From contig NZ_CAKKMF010000006.1 in assembly GCF_918697925.1 (NCBI RefSeq), positions 26,240-90,239 of the forward strand: 64,000 bases of DNA. The letters run 5' to 3'. Source of the DNA: Arthrobacter sp. Bi26 (lineage in GTDB: Bacteria; Actinomycetota; Actinomycetes; Actinomycetales; Micrococcaceae). Position numbers and translations under genes: made by a program. This document shows positions 27,786 to 36,363 of the stretch, piece after piece. Numbering within the stretch: position 1 is the first letter of the stretch; each line of letters starts with the position of its first letter. The notes beneath the pieces are model-generated. The model was given only the letters and a program-made list of their open reading frames with translations, did not search any database and was not told where the DNA came from.

Positions 27786-29789
27786 CTATGGAACCCAGTC
27801 GGCGTCGTCGTAGGGGCGGCCGCGGAAGTGAGCGCGGAGGTACTCCCCCACAACGGCAGCCCCCAGGTCCCCGGCTTCGGGCGCGACCACCCGGCCGCCA
27901 ACCCGGCGGACCATCTGCTGGACGAACTGCTCGAGCCCAGGGTCGTCGCCAAGCCGGAAGAACGTTGCCTGGGCGCCCGCACGCCCCAGCCGGTCAAGTT
28001 CGGCGACCGTGACGCGGATGGTTTCCCGGTCCGGCGGCCAGCAGAACCACGACTCGCCGTCGGCCAGCAGGTGCGCGGTGGGTTCGCCGTCGGTCACCAC
28101 GAGGAGGACGGGTTGCATCGACGGGTGCTGGCGGAAGAAGCGGCCGGCCAGCAGCAGACCGTGATGCAGGTTGGTTCCCTGCTCCCGCAGGGCCGGCAGG
28201 GCCGTGAGCTCGCCGATGTCCATGGACTGCGCGTAGCGGCCGAACGTGATCAGCTGCAGCCGGTCCCCGCGGAACCGGGTGGAGACCAGGTGGTGCAAAG
28301 CGAGCGCGGTGCGCTTCATCGGCACCCACCGTCCCTCGGCGGCCATCGAGAACGACACATCGACCAGCAGGACGACGGCGGCCTGCGTGCGCGCCTCCGT
28401 CTCCGTCACCTCGATGTCGCCCACGGCGAGGCGCAAGCCGCGGCCCGGATCGCCGCCGTCGGCCATGGTGCGGCGGATCGCATTGGTCATGGTGCGGGTG
28501 ACGTCCCACGGCTCGGCATCGCCGAACTCCCACTGCCGGCTGGAGCCGGTCTGCTCGCCGGCCGCCCCGGCGACGCGTGTGTCCCGGCGCCCCTGACGCC
28601 CGGAGAGCTGCTTGGCGGTATCCCGCAACAGTGACCTGCCGAGCCGCCGCATGGCGGCCGGCGACAACCGGAGGTCTCCGTCGGCCCCGCGCCGCAGGTA
28701 ACCGCCGTCCTGCATCGCCCGCTCGATGTCCGTGAGCGTACGTGCGGTCACGGCGGCATTCTGCCCGAGCTGGCGGGCGAGGGCGTCCAAGTCCAGGTCG
28801 TCGAGGCGTGAGCCGTTATAGGACTGGGAGAGCTGTTCGGCCAGCTCATCGAGTTCGGCCACATCTTGCAGCACGCCGGTGCCATCGCCCAGCCCGAGCC
28901 CCTCCTGGCCCTCGAAGCGTTCGGAGCCGGCCCAGTCCTCGCCTGGCCGGAGGGCGCGCAGGCTGGCGTCGAGTTGGTCGAGTTGGGCCATGAGTTCAGG
29001 CGAGCCAAACGCCTGGGCGGACAGCCGCATCAGATCATCTCGCTGCGCCGGAGACATGGATTGCAGGAGCCGCTGGGCGGCGGCCGCGCGCTGGGCGAGG
29101 GCGTCCACCAGCTCCTCGACTGATTGCGGGTTCTCCGGGAAGAAGTGGCCGTGCCGGGCCATGAACTCCTGGAAGTCCGCGTCGGTGTCTTCGCCGCGCC
29201 GGTGTTTTCCGAGGAGCTCGTTGAGGTTTCGCAGCATCTCGTTCACCGCTGCGCGGTCCTCGTCAGTGGCGTCCTCCAGCGCTTGTTTCATGCCGGCGAA
29301 ACGCTGGTCCAGGATCTCGCGGCCCAGCAGATCCTTGATCCGCTCATAGGCAACACGCGCGGCGCTGGACTGCCAGTCATAGGAGGCGAGTTCGTTGACA
29401 GCTGCTGCGGTGGACCGGGGCAGATTCTGCAGCTGCATCTCCCGGAAGGCGCGGTCGGTGTTGTCCATCATGGCGTCACGGGCGAGCTGCTTGCGCTCCT
29501 CCAGCACCGCGGTATCGAGCAGCTTCTGGACTTCGGTGAGGGTGCCGTCCAGCCGGTGGCGGCCCAGCAGTTCACTGCGGCGCTGTTGCACGCGCCGGGC
29601 AAGATCGTCGAGCCCTTCCCGGTTCCGGCCACCGCGGCGCAGGAACTCCTGCAGGGCGTGCCGGGGCGAGTAGCCCGCCATGACGTCCTCGGCGATCGCG
29701 TCAAGCGCCTCCGCCAGGTCAACCGGCGGGGCGAGCGGATCGGGTCCACCCGTGTACCGGCCATATTTTGACCTGTTGTGTGCGGTCAT
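27786..29789 (-). CDS. VWA-domain protein, partner of the upstream AAA+ ATPase
   Basis: The 667-residue cytoplasmic protein is mostly charged and helical up to about residue 450. A von Willebrand A domain follows, with the metal-ion-dependent adhesion site DVSFSM near residue 475 and the later segments TFGRYAQSMD and LLVVTDGEPTAHL. This is the layout of VWA partners of MoxR/magnesium-chelatase-like ATPases. It begins 14 bases after the ATPase gene. Such pairs are thought to act as chaperones or to insert metals; the client is unknown. Confidence 0.82.
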   Translation of the reverse strand: MTAHNRSKYGRYTGGPDPLAPPVDLAEALDAIAEDVMAGYSPRHALQEFLRRGGRNREGLDDLARRVQQRRSELLGRHRLDGTLTEVQKLLDTAVLEERKQLARDAMMDNTDRAFREMQLQNLPRSTAAAVNELASYDWQSSAARVAYERIKDLLGREILDQRFAGMKQALEDATDEDRAAVNEMLRNLNELLGKHRRGEDTDADFQEFMARHGHFFPENPQSVEELVDALAQRAAAAQRLLQSMSPAQRDDLMRLSAQAFGSPELMAQLDQLDASLRALRPGEDWAGSERFEGQEGLGLGDGTGVLQDVAELDELAEQLSQSYNGSRLDDLDLDALARQLGQNAAVTARTLTDIERAMQDGGYLRRGADGDLRLSPAAMRRLGRSLLRDTAKQLSGRQGRRDTRVAGAAGEQTGSSRQWEFGDAEPWDVTRTMTNAIRRTMADGGDPGRGLRLAVGDIEVTETEARTQAAVVLLVDVSFSMAAEGRWVPMKRTALALHHLVSTRFRGDRLQLITFGRYAQSMDIGELTALPALREQGTNLHHGLLLAGRFFRQHPSMQPVLLVVTDGEPTAHLLADGESWFCWPPDRETIRVTVAELDRLGRAGAQATFFRLGDDPGLEQFVQQMVRRVGGRVVAPEAGDLGAAVVGEYLRAHFRGRPYDDADWVP

Positions 29790-29803
29790 GAGGCCTCCTG
29801 TAG

Positions 29804-31192
29804 TCAGCCGTAGATCGTCGCCTCGTCGTCGGACTCCTTGGCGATCCGCCGGGCGAGGTAGAGACCTTCCAAGGCGAGTTCGACGGCGGCGGCGCGCTGC
29901 CCGTCGTTTTTCGCGCCCAGGCGCTCACTGATGTCGTCGTAGAGGCGGGAGCCGTTGAGCGCCGGAAGGTTGTGGAGGAACTCCCGCGCCGTGACCTGTT
30001 CCCCGGTGGTCACTGTGGTGTGGCCGTCGAGCGCAGCCACGAGGGGACCCATGTCGATGCCCTGAAAATGCGCCCGCGCAGCTTCGGCCGTGGCCGTGCG
30101 CAAGAGGTGGTCGAGGACGGCTTCCTCACGCCCTTCCTCACCGGACTCGAACTCAACTTTCCCGGTGAGGACTTCTGCTGCGGCTGCCAGGTCGACGATC
30201 CGTGCGACGGCCTCGCCCTCCCCGCGCACGCTCGCCCGGCGCAGCGCCGCCGCAGCGACGGTCTCGGCGCCCGCGATGGCGAACCGTGCTGAAACGCCGG
30301 AGGTCTGGTTGATGGCCGGGGACTGGCGCAGCGCCCGGGTGTAACGGGCCAGGATCTCGAGGATGACGGGCGGGACGTCCGCCACCAGCTGCCCTTCCTG
30401 CCGGATGACGGCGACCTCGTCGTCCAGCTCTATCGGGTAGTGGGTACGGATCTCGGCGCCGAAGCGGTCCTTCAGGGGCGTGATGATCCGGCCGCGGTTG
30501 GTGTAGTCCTCCGGGTTGGCGGACGCGACGACGAGCACGTCGAGCGGCAGCCGCAGCACGTAGCCACGGATCTGGATATCACGCTCTTCCATCACGTTGA
30601 GCATCGAGACCTGGATGCGCTCGGCGAGGTCGGGCAGTTCGTTGATGGCGATGATCCCGCGGTTGGAGCGCGGGACAAGACCGTAGTGGATGGTTTCCGG
30701 GTCGCCGAGCCGGCGGCCCTCGGCCACCCGCATTGGGTCGACGTCGCCGATGAGGTCGGCGACGGAGGTGTCCGGCGTCGCGAGCTTCTCCACATAGCGT
30801 TCCGAGCGGTGACGCCACGCCACCCGCAGCCGGTCCCCTTCGGTGAGGGCACGGGCGCGGGAGTGCTCCGTAATGGGTTCGTACGGGTGTTCGTTCAGTT
30901 CCGAATCCTCGATCACCGGCGACCACTCGTCCAGCAGCCCGGACAGGGTGCGCAGGAGCCGTGTCTTGCCCTGTCCCCGTTCGCCGAGCAGGACGACGTC
31001 GTGGCCGGCGATCAGTGCACGCTCGAGCTGGGGCAGGACGGTCCGGCCGAAACCGTACAACCCGGGCCACGGATCGCGGCCCGCGGCAAGGGCGGCGAGC
31101 AGGTTGTCGCGGATTTCGCGGCGCAGGTCCTTGTGAACGTGGCCGGCTGCACGCAATTCGCCAACAGTGAAGATATCGGGACGATCACTCAC
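29804..31192 (-). CDS. MoxR/magnesium-chelatase-like AAA+ ATPase
   Basis: The 462-residue protein has Walker A GERGQGKT (70-77) and a Walker B-like GIIAINELPDL, with Asn where many relatives have Asp. A sensor region IRGYVLRLPLDVLVVASANPED and arginine-finger segments follow. This pattern matches the actinobacterial subgroup of MoxR/BchI-like ATPases encoded beside VWA proteins. It probably forms a ring that remodels a client together with the VWA protein. Confidence 0.83.
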   Translation of the reverse strand: MSDRPDIFTVGELRAAGHVHKDLRREIRDNLLAALAAGRDPWPGLYGFGRTVLPQLERALIAGHDVVLLGERGQGKTRLLRTLSGLLDEWSPVIEDSELNEHPYEPITEHSRARALTEGDRLRVAWRHRSERYVEKLATPDTSVADLIGDVDPMRVAEGRRLGDPETIHYGLVPRSNRGIIAINELPDLAERIQVSMLNVMEERDIQIRGYVLRLPLDVLVVASANPEDYTNRGRIITPLKDRFGAEIRTHYPIELDDEVAVIRQEGQLVADVPPVILEILARYTRALRQSPAINQTSGVSARFAIAGAETVAAAALRRASVRGEGEAVARIVDLAAAAEVLTGKVEFESGEEGREEAVLDHLLRTATAEAARAHFQGIDMGPLVAALDGHTTVTTGEQVTAREFLHNLPALNGSRLYDDISERLGAKNDGQRAAAVELALEGLYLARRIAKESDDEATIYG

Positions 31193-31284
31193 CCCTCCAC
31201 GGTAGTCCTCGAACGGGCGGGTAATCGAGGGATTTGTTCAGATTCCCTGCTCACGGGCTGCAGTGCGGCTTACGCTGGATTCTG

Positions 31285-31962
31285 ATGACTGCAGCACCGC
31301 CGCCGGCCTCGCCGGCACCCGCTACCCCACCCGAGCGGCAGGGCACGCTCCTGCTTCTGGTGCGCCATGGGGAGACGCCCACTACGGGCAGGGTGCTGCC
31401 GGGGCGGGCACAGGGGCTGCACCTGTCCGCCCGTGGCAGGGACCAGGCGTACCGGGTCGCGGAGCGCCTCGCGGGACTTCGGGTCGACGGTATCTACTCC
31501 TCCCCCCTGGAGCGCACGTGCGAGACGGCGGAGCCCACGGCAGCCCGCGCCGGACTTGAGGTGAATGAGGACGCCGGCCTGATCGAATGCGACTTCGGCG
31601 AGTGGACCGGCGCCGCGTTGGCCGAACTGGCGGGTATGCCGCAGTGGCAGACCGTACAGCGCAGCCCCTCGACCTTCCGTTTCCCGAATGGCGAGAGCTT
31701 CACGGAAATGCAGGCGCGGATCGTCGAATCTCTTGAGGTCCTGCGCACAGCCCACGCCGGGGGCGTCGTCGTGTGCTTCTCCCACGCCGACCCCATCAAG
31801 GCCGCCGTCGCTCACGCCCTGGGCACGCCCCTGGACCTTTTCCAGCGGATCGTCATCAGCCCGGCGTCGGTTTCGGCCATCTCATACGTGGACGGTCAGG
31901 GACCTGCGGTGCTCATGGTGAATTCGACCTCGGAACCCCTCAGTGGGCTGAGGGTGCCGTGA
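31285..31962 (+). CDS. Histidine phosphatase, MSMEG_4193 type
   Basis: ATG 31285 (MTAAPPPASPAP) is preferred over an upstream frame that lacks family character. The 225-residue protein has LLLVRHGETPTTG with the catalytic His, SSPLERTCETAEPT, ECDFGEWTG and the second His in VVCFSHADPIKAAVAHALG. In actinobacteria this subtype is encoded beside a SCO1664-family gene, as here 28 bases downstream. Biological substrate unknown. Confidence 0.87.
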   Translation: MTAAPPPASPAPATPPERQGTLLLLVRHGETPTTGRVLPGRAQGLHLSARGRDQAYRVAERLAGLRVDGIYSSPLERTCETAEPTAARAGLEVNEDAGLIECDFGEWTGAALAELAGMPQWQTVQRSPSTFRFPNGESFTEMQARIVESLEVLRTAHAGGVVVCFSHADPIKAAVAHALGTPLDLFQRIVISPASVSAISYVDGQGPAVLMVNSTSEPLSGLRVP

Positions 31963-31990
31963 GAGCGGACAGAGTAAAAGGGGGCAGACG

Positions 31991-32692
31991 GTGGCCGGAC
32001 GGGAGCTGACGCTGCTCACCGAAGGCCGCGTCGAGCTGCTCGGACGCATCCTGCGCAGCAGCAACGAGACGTACCTCGCCCGGGTCTCCTGCGGGGACGA
32101 CTCTGCCTGCGCGGTCTACAAGCCGGAGGCGGGGGAACGGCCGCTGTCCGATTTTGAGCCGGGGCTCTACCGGCGCGAACGCGCGGCCTATCTGCTTAGC
32201 GAGTCCCTCGAGTGGGGACTCGTGCCGCCAACGGTGATTCGTGAGGAAGCCCCGGCAGGTGTGGGTTCGCTTCAGTGGTTCATCGAGTGCGACTTCCGTG
32301 AGCATTACTTCACTTTGTACGCTGACGCGCCCGGGACCCATCGCCGGTTGTTGCAGATCGCCCTGTTCGACTGCGTCGCCAACAACACCGACCGCAAGAG
32401 CGGGCACGTGCTCCGCGGCCATGACGGAAGGGTGTGGGGCATCGATCATGGACTGTGCTTCTCTGCAGGTTTCAAACTGCGGACCGTGATCTGGGACTTC
32501 GCCGGTGTTCCCATCCCCGGGACCCTTCTCGAAGGCATTGCCCCGCTCGCCGAGACCGTGCCGCGAGACGTGGCGGAGCTTCTCGACGATGCAGAGGTAA
32601 AGGCCCTGCAGCGCCGGGTGCGGCGCTTGCTGCACGACGGGGTGCTGCCGGTTGACCGCACCGGCATGCGTTACCCGTGGCCGCTGGTATAG
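31991..32692 (+). CDS. SCO1664-family kinase-like protein
   Basis: The 233-residue GTG-started protein matches the actinobacterial SCO1664 family: VYKPEAGERPLSDFEPGLYRR near residue 43, DCVANNTDRKSGH near 124 (catalytic-loop-like Asp/Asn) and GIDHGLCF near 149 (DxG-like metal site). These motifs recall PI3/4-kinase-like folds. It follows the histidine phosphatase closely, a linkage kept across many actinobacteria and often near mycothiol biosynthesis genes. Actual activity is unknown. Confidence 0.82.
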   Translation: MAGRELTLLTEGRVELLGRILRSSNETYLARVSCGDDSACAVYKPEAGERPLSDFEPGLYRRERAAYLLSESLEWGLVPPTVIREEAPAGVGSLQWFIECDFREHYFTLYADAPGTHRRLLQIALFDCVANNTDRKSGHVLRGHDGRVWGIDHGLCFSAGFKLRTVIWDFAGVPIPGTLLEGIAPLAETVPRDVAELLDDAEVKALQRRVRRLLHDGVLPVDRTGMRYPWPLV

Positions 32693-32699
32693 GAACGCA

Positions 32700-32734
32700 C
32701 TGCGGACCGGCTCCTAAGTGGAGCCGGTCCGCAG
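32700..32734. terminator. Strong bidirectional terminator
   Basis: CTGCGGACCGGCTCC (32700-32714) and GGAGCCGGTCCGCAG (32720-32734) form a perfect 15-bp stem with a 5-base loop between the convergent stops at 32692 (+) and 32780 (-). Confidence 0.75.
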
Positions 32735-32779
32735 CACGTGATGGGTCAGCCGATGAGCCGGCCGGGGACCCGTTCCAGG

Positions 32780-34036
32780 TCAGGCAGGAATCCGGTCCGC
32801 CAGAGTGGAGCGGGCAGCGCGGGCTGCGGGCGCGCCGTCGGCGTCCTGGCCGTACAGCCAGTCGTTGTACTGGAAGTCGTCGTCCTTCCGGCTCTTGAAC
32901 AGCAGGTTGCGCAGCGTACGGGCCAGCCCGGAGACGTGCCAGGATTCGCCCCAGACGCGGGCGGTGCGCTGGACCCGGGCGGTGCGGCCGGCGCGGACGT
33001 TGTTGAATTCCTTGATCGCCCCGTCCCAGGCTCCCGGGTTGACGCCGGCTGCGGTGAAGACGGTGCCGTTGCTGACGTCCTGCAGCACGGCCGCGTCCTC
33101 AAGCGCCTGGCAGGCACCCTGGGCGAGGTACTGCAGCATCGGGTGCGCGGCGTCGCCCATCAGCACCATCCGGCCGGCGACCCAGTTCTCGATCGGGTCG
33201 CGGTCGTACATGGGCCAGCGCATGCTGGTGCCCAGGTTCTTCAGCGCATCCTGGACGGCCGGAACACAATCCTTGTACGCAGCCTCAAGCTCGTCCAATC
33301 CCCCGTACTGCTCTTCACCGCGCTCAAAGGAAGCGGACTTGAACACAGCCACGGTGTTCAGCAGTTCGCCCTTGCGCAGCGGGTACTGCACCAGGTGGCA
33401 GTCCGGTCCGAGGTAGACGATGACGTCCTCGAGGTCAGCCTTGGGCGTGTTTTCGGTGATCGGCACGGTGCCGCGGTAGGCCACGTACGCCGAGGGAACC
33501 GGCTCGTCGCTGGCGACCAGCGGGCGGAGAGTGGACTTGAGCCCGTCGGCGCCGATCACGACGTCGGCAGAGTAGTCCACACCGGCGGCGGTGTGGGCTA
33601 CACCCCGGCCGTTCACGGTCTCAACACTTTCGACCATGACGTCGTTGACGAGCGTCACGCCCGCCGCTTCACAGCCTTCGAGCAGGACCCGGTGCAGGTC
33701 GCTGCGGTGGATCACGACGTACGGCGCGCCGTAGCGTTCCTCGAATTCCCCGCCGAGGCTCTGGCGGGTGAGCTCCTCGCCGGTGACGGCGTCGCGGAAG
33801 ACCAGGTGCTTGGGCTGGACGCCGATTTCCAGTGCCTTTTCCAGCAGGCCCCAGCGCTTCAGGACGCGGGAAGCGTTGGGGGCCATCTGCAGGCCGGCGC
33901 CGACCTCGCCGAATTCGGGGGCACGTTCCACGAGGGTGACGTTGGCACCGTTTTCCCGCAGCGCGAGGGCTCCGGCCAGTCCGGCCATTCCCCCTCCGAT
34001 GACGAGGACATCGGTGGACGTGGCGTGCTCAGACAT
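32780..34036 (-). CDS. FAD monooxygenase, probable 3-hydroxybenzoate 6-hydroxylase
   Basis: ATG 34036 follows a CAGGAG site and starts MSEHATSTDVLVIGGGMAGL. The 418-residue flavoprotein has the FAD motif GGGMAG, the DG motif VVIGADGLKSTLR and the GD motif GRMVLMGDAAHPMLQYLAQG. That last sequence is typical of 3-hydroxybenzoate 6-hydroxylases and salicylate hydroxylases. The gentisate ring-cleavage genes next door favour conversion of 3-hydroxybenzoate to gentisate with NADH and oxygen. The gene overlaps the transporter stop by 8 bases. Confidence 0.83.
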   Translation of the reverse strand: MSEHATSTDVLVIGGGMAGLAGALALRENGANVTLVERAPEFGEVGAGLQMAPNASRVLKRWGLLEKALEIGVQPKHLVFRDAVTGEELTRQSLGGEFEERYGAPYVVIHRSDLHRVLLEGCEAAGVTLVNDVMVESVETVNGRGVAHTAAGVDYSADVVIGADGLKSTLRPLVASDEPVPSAYVAYRGTVPITENTPKADLEDVIVYLGPDCHLVQYPLRKGELLNTVAVFKSASFERGEEQYGGLDELEAAYKDCVPAVQDALKNLGTSMRWPMYDRDPIENWVAGRMVLMGDAAHPMLQYLAQGACQALEDAAVLQDVSNGTVFTAAGVNPGAWDGAIKEFNNVRAGRTARVQRTARVWGESWHVSGLARTLRNLLFKSRKDDDFQYNDWLYGQDADGAPAARAARSTLADRIPA

Positions 34037-35360
34037 TGCTTGCTCCTGTTGTTGAGAGTGCGGGTGAGATTGAGGATTTTGACTTGAGTTTGAGGCCGAC
34101 GGCGGCCAGCAGGACCGCGGCGATGGCGGCGGCACCGGCGAAGGCGAGGAAATTGGAATTGACGCCGAGGCCGGCGGCCAGCAGGAGGCCGCCTATCTGG
34201 GGTGCGGCGACGGCGCCGATCCGGCCCGTCCCCAGCGCCCAGCCCAGCGCGGTCCCGCGCAGGTGCCCGGGATAGTGGCTCGCGACGGCGGCGATGATGA
34301 GGCACTGCGTGCCGTGGGTGCCGACGCCGGCGAGGACCAGCATGAGGTACACGACCGTGACCGGCGGTCCCGTAACCAGGACCACGAGCGCGCCGGCGGC
34401 GACGGCCGCCGCGGCGATCGCCGTCGGGATCGGACCGAACCGGGTCCCGGCCCAGGCGGTGATCACCGAGCCGGCCACCGCGCCCAGGTTCAGGGCCAGG
34501 GCGAAGGTCAGGGCGGAGCCCAGGTTGTAGCCGGCCAGCTGCATGAGGTTGGGCAGCCAGGTACCGAGCCCGTACCAGGCGAAGAGGGTGGCGATTGTCG
34601 CCAGGGCGAACAGCAGGCTGACCCCCAGGTACGGGGCGCGGAGCAGGGACTTGAAGCCGATCGGCTCCTTGAGGTTGCGCGTTCCCCTGTCCTCGGCATT
34701 GACCGGGGCCAGCGTCTCCGGCAGGTATTTCAGTCCGAGCGGCACCACGATCAGCAGGGCCAGCACGGCCACGAGGAACATGGACTCCCAACCGAAGGCG
34801 GGGATCAGCTGGATGCCGACCAGGGCGGCGATGGATCCGCCGATCGGGACGCCGGACATCATCAGGGTGGCGATCGTGGACCGCCACTTGGTGGGGACCA
34901 GTTCGGCGACGAGGGCGTTGGCCGAGGGCACCAGGCCCCCGAGTCCAATGCCGGCCAGAAGCCGCAGTCCGCCGAAGACGGCCGCGCTGGGGGCGAAGGC
35001 GCAGAGGATGGTGAAAACCGAGAAGACGACGGCACAGCCGAGGATGGTGCGGCGGCGCCCCCAGGAGTCGGCCATCCGGCCGGCGAAGATCGCCCCGAGC
35101 ATCATGCCGACGAAGGCCATGGAGCCAATGGTTCCGGCGGTGGCCTTGGTCAGCCCCCAGCCGGTCTCGGAGATCAGGGAGGACTGGACGGTGCCGTAGA
35201 CGATCAGGTCGTAGCCATCGAAGACCACCAGCAGCCAGCAGACCAGGACGGCGGCTGCCGAGCTTTTGGAGAACCGTGATGCGGGCCCATCAGCGGTAGA
35301 GGGGGCAGGGGCCCCCGGCGAGGACCGTTGCGGCGGTGCAGCGGAAGGTGTGTGATTCAT
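34029..35360 (-). CDS. MFS aromatic acid importer (AAHS family, BenK/PcaK-like)
   Basis: ATG 35360 gives 443 residues with about twelve membrane segments after a Pro/Ser-rich N-terminus of 40 residues. Family marks are DGYDLIVYGTVQSSL (first segment, with its paired Asp residues), GRMADSWGRRRT in the 2-3 loop, and LPETLAPV after segment six. AAHS members are proton symporters for benzoate-type acids. Its stop lies within the first codons of the hydroxylase gene, so import and hydroxylation are co-expressed. Confidence 0.87.
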   Translation of the reverse strand: MNHTPSAAPPQRSSPGAPAPSTADGPASRFSKSSAAAVLVCWLLVVFDGYDLIVYGTVQSSLISETGWGLTKATAGTIGSMAFVGMMLGAIFAGRMADSWGRRRTILGCAVVFSVFTILCAFAPSAAVFGGLRLLAGIGLGGLVPSANALVAELVPTKWRSTIATLMMSGVPIGGSIAALVGIQLIPAFGWESMFLVAVLALLIVVPLGLKYLPETLAPVNAEDRGTRNLKEPIGFKSLLRAPYLGVSLLFALATIATLFAWYGLGTWLPNLMQLAGYNLGSALTFALALNLGAVAGSVITAWAGTRFGPIPTAIAAAAVAAGALVVLVTGPPVTVVYLMLVLAGVGTHGTQCLIIAAVASHYPGHLRGTALGWALGTGRIGAVAAPQIGGLLLAAGLGVNSNFLAFAGAAAIAAVLLAAVGLKLKSKSSISPALSTTGASNV

Positions 35361-35401
35361 GCCACTTACTGTCCTAGCCGCCGCAGGTGAACCACAATAC
35401 A

Positions 35402-35418
35402 ATTCTGATGTGCAGAAC
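35402..35418. promoter_or_regulatory. Candidate IclR operator, divergent promoter
   Basis: ATTCTG (35402-35407), a 5-base spacer, then CAGAAC (35413-35418) make an inverted repeat with one mismatch. It sits between the transporter start (35360, -) and spans the proposed IclR start (35410, +). A perfect copy of the same pattern lies before the gentisate dioxygenase operon at 36270-36286. Confidence 0.6.
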
Positions 35419-36231
35419 AAACCGTTGGCCAGAGCAGCCCGCAAACCTGTCCAGAAGCGGCCCACCTACTCCATCGAGGCGGTCGACAACGCGCTGCAGC
35501 TCCTGCAGCTGCTCCGCGACAACGGTGCACTGCGGCTCAAGGACGCCGCCGAGGAGCTGGGCGTGGCGCCGTCCACCGCCCACCGCCTTCTGGCGATGCT
35601 GGTCTACCGGGGATTCGCCGTGCAGGATGAAACCCGCCGCTATGTCCCGGGCCCGGCAATGGGGGTCGGGCCGGCCGGGCTGAGCTGGACCCGGCTCCTC
35701 CGATCACTAGCCCAGCCGCACATGGAGCTTCTCTCTGCACGGCTCAACGAAACCGTGAATCTCATGGTCCGGGTGGGGACGAAGGTCCGGTTCCTGGCCA
35801 CCGTGGAGGGCGGCAATGTGTTGCGGGTGGGTGACCGGCAGGGCACGGTCATGCCAGCCAACAAAACCTCCGGCGGAAAGGCCATGCTCGCCGAGCTGGA
35901 CCCGCCGATGATCGAGCAGCTGTTCCGCAGCCACAACGCGGAAATCGGCGGCGACACGATTGCGGACAATGAATATCCGACGTTCCTGCGCGAGCTTGAG
36001 TCCATTCGCGGCAACGGCTTCGCGGCGAATTTCGAAGGCACGGAGGAGGGCGTGAGCGCGCTCGGCATGGCCGTGCACAACCGGCACGGGCACGTGGTCG
36101 GCGCGCTCAGCGTCGCCACTCCCGCGACCCGCTTCCGGCGGGTGTTCGACGCCGGACTCGTCCCAGCGCTGCGGGAAACCTGCCGGCAGCTGGAGATTGA
36201 TATCGTGGCCAACCCGGCCGACCCGGACTGA
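35410..36231 (+). CDS. IclR-family transcriptional regulator
   Basis: GTG 35410 is proposed because an earlier ATG at 35359 would overlap the divergent transporter start; both are possible. From GTG the protein has 273 residues: an N-terminal winged helix (VDNALQLLQLLRDNGALRLK then LGVAPSTAHRLLAML) and an IclR effector domain from about residue 90, with PANKTSGGKAMLAEL and ALSVATPATRF. IclR proteins commonly control aromatic acid pathways. Its position between the transporter/hydroxylase and gentisate operons, and the shared inverted repeats, make it their likely regulator. Confidence 0.87.
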   Translation: MQNKPLARAARKPVQKRPTYSIEAVDNALQLLQLLRDNGALRLKDAAEELGVAPSTAHRLLAMLVYRGFAVQDETRRYVPGPAMGVGPAGLSWTRLLRSLAQPHMELLSARLNETVNLMVRVGTKVRFLATVEGGNVLRVGDRQGTVMPANKTSGGKAMLAELDPPMIEQLFRSHNAEIGGDTIADNEYPTFLRELESIRGNGFAANFEGTEEGVSALGMAVHNRHGHVVGALSVATPATRFRRVFDAGLVPALRETCRQLEIDIVANPADPD

Positions 36232-36269
36232 GCACCCTGCATTTCAAACTAACAGCACCGGTTCAGGGA

Positions 36270-36286
36270 ATTCTGACCAGCAGAAT
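36270..36286. promoter_or_regulatory. Candidate IclR operator before the gentisate operon
   Basis: ATTCTG (36270-36275) and CAGAAT (36281-36286) form a perfect inverted repeat with a 5-base spacer, about 78 bases before the gentisate dioxygenase start. It shares sequence and spacing with the site at 35402-35418. Confidence 0.6.
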
Positions 36287-36363
36287 ATGTTGGGGATCAC
36301 ACATCGGCATCCGTAGAGTCGAAGCACGTCAAAGAACTGTTCTGACCTACCGAGGAGGCCCAC

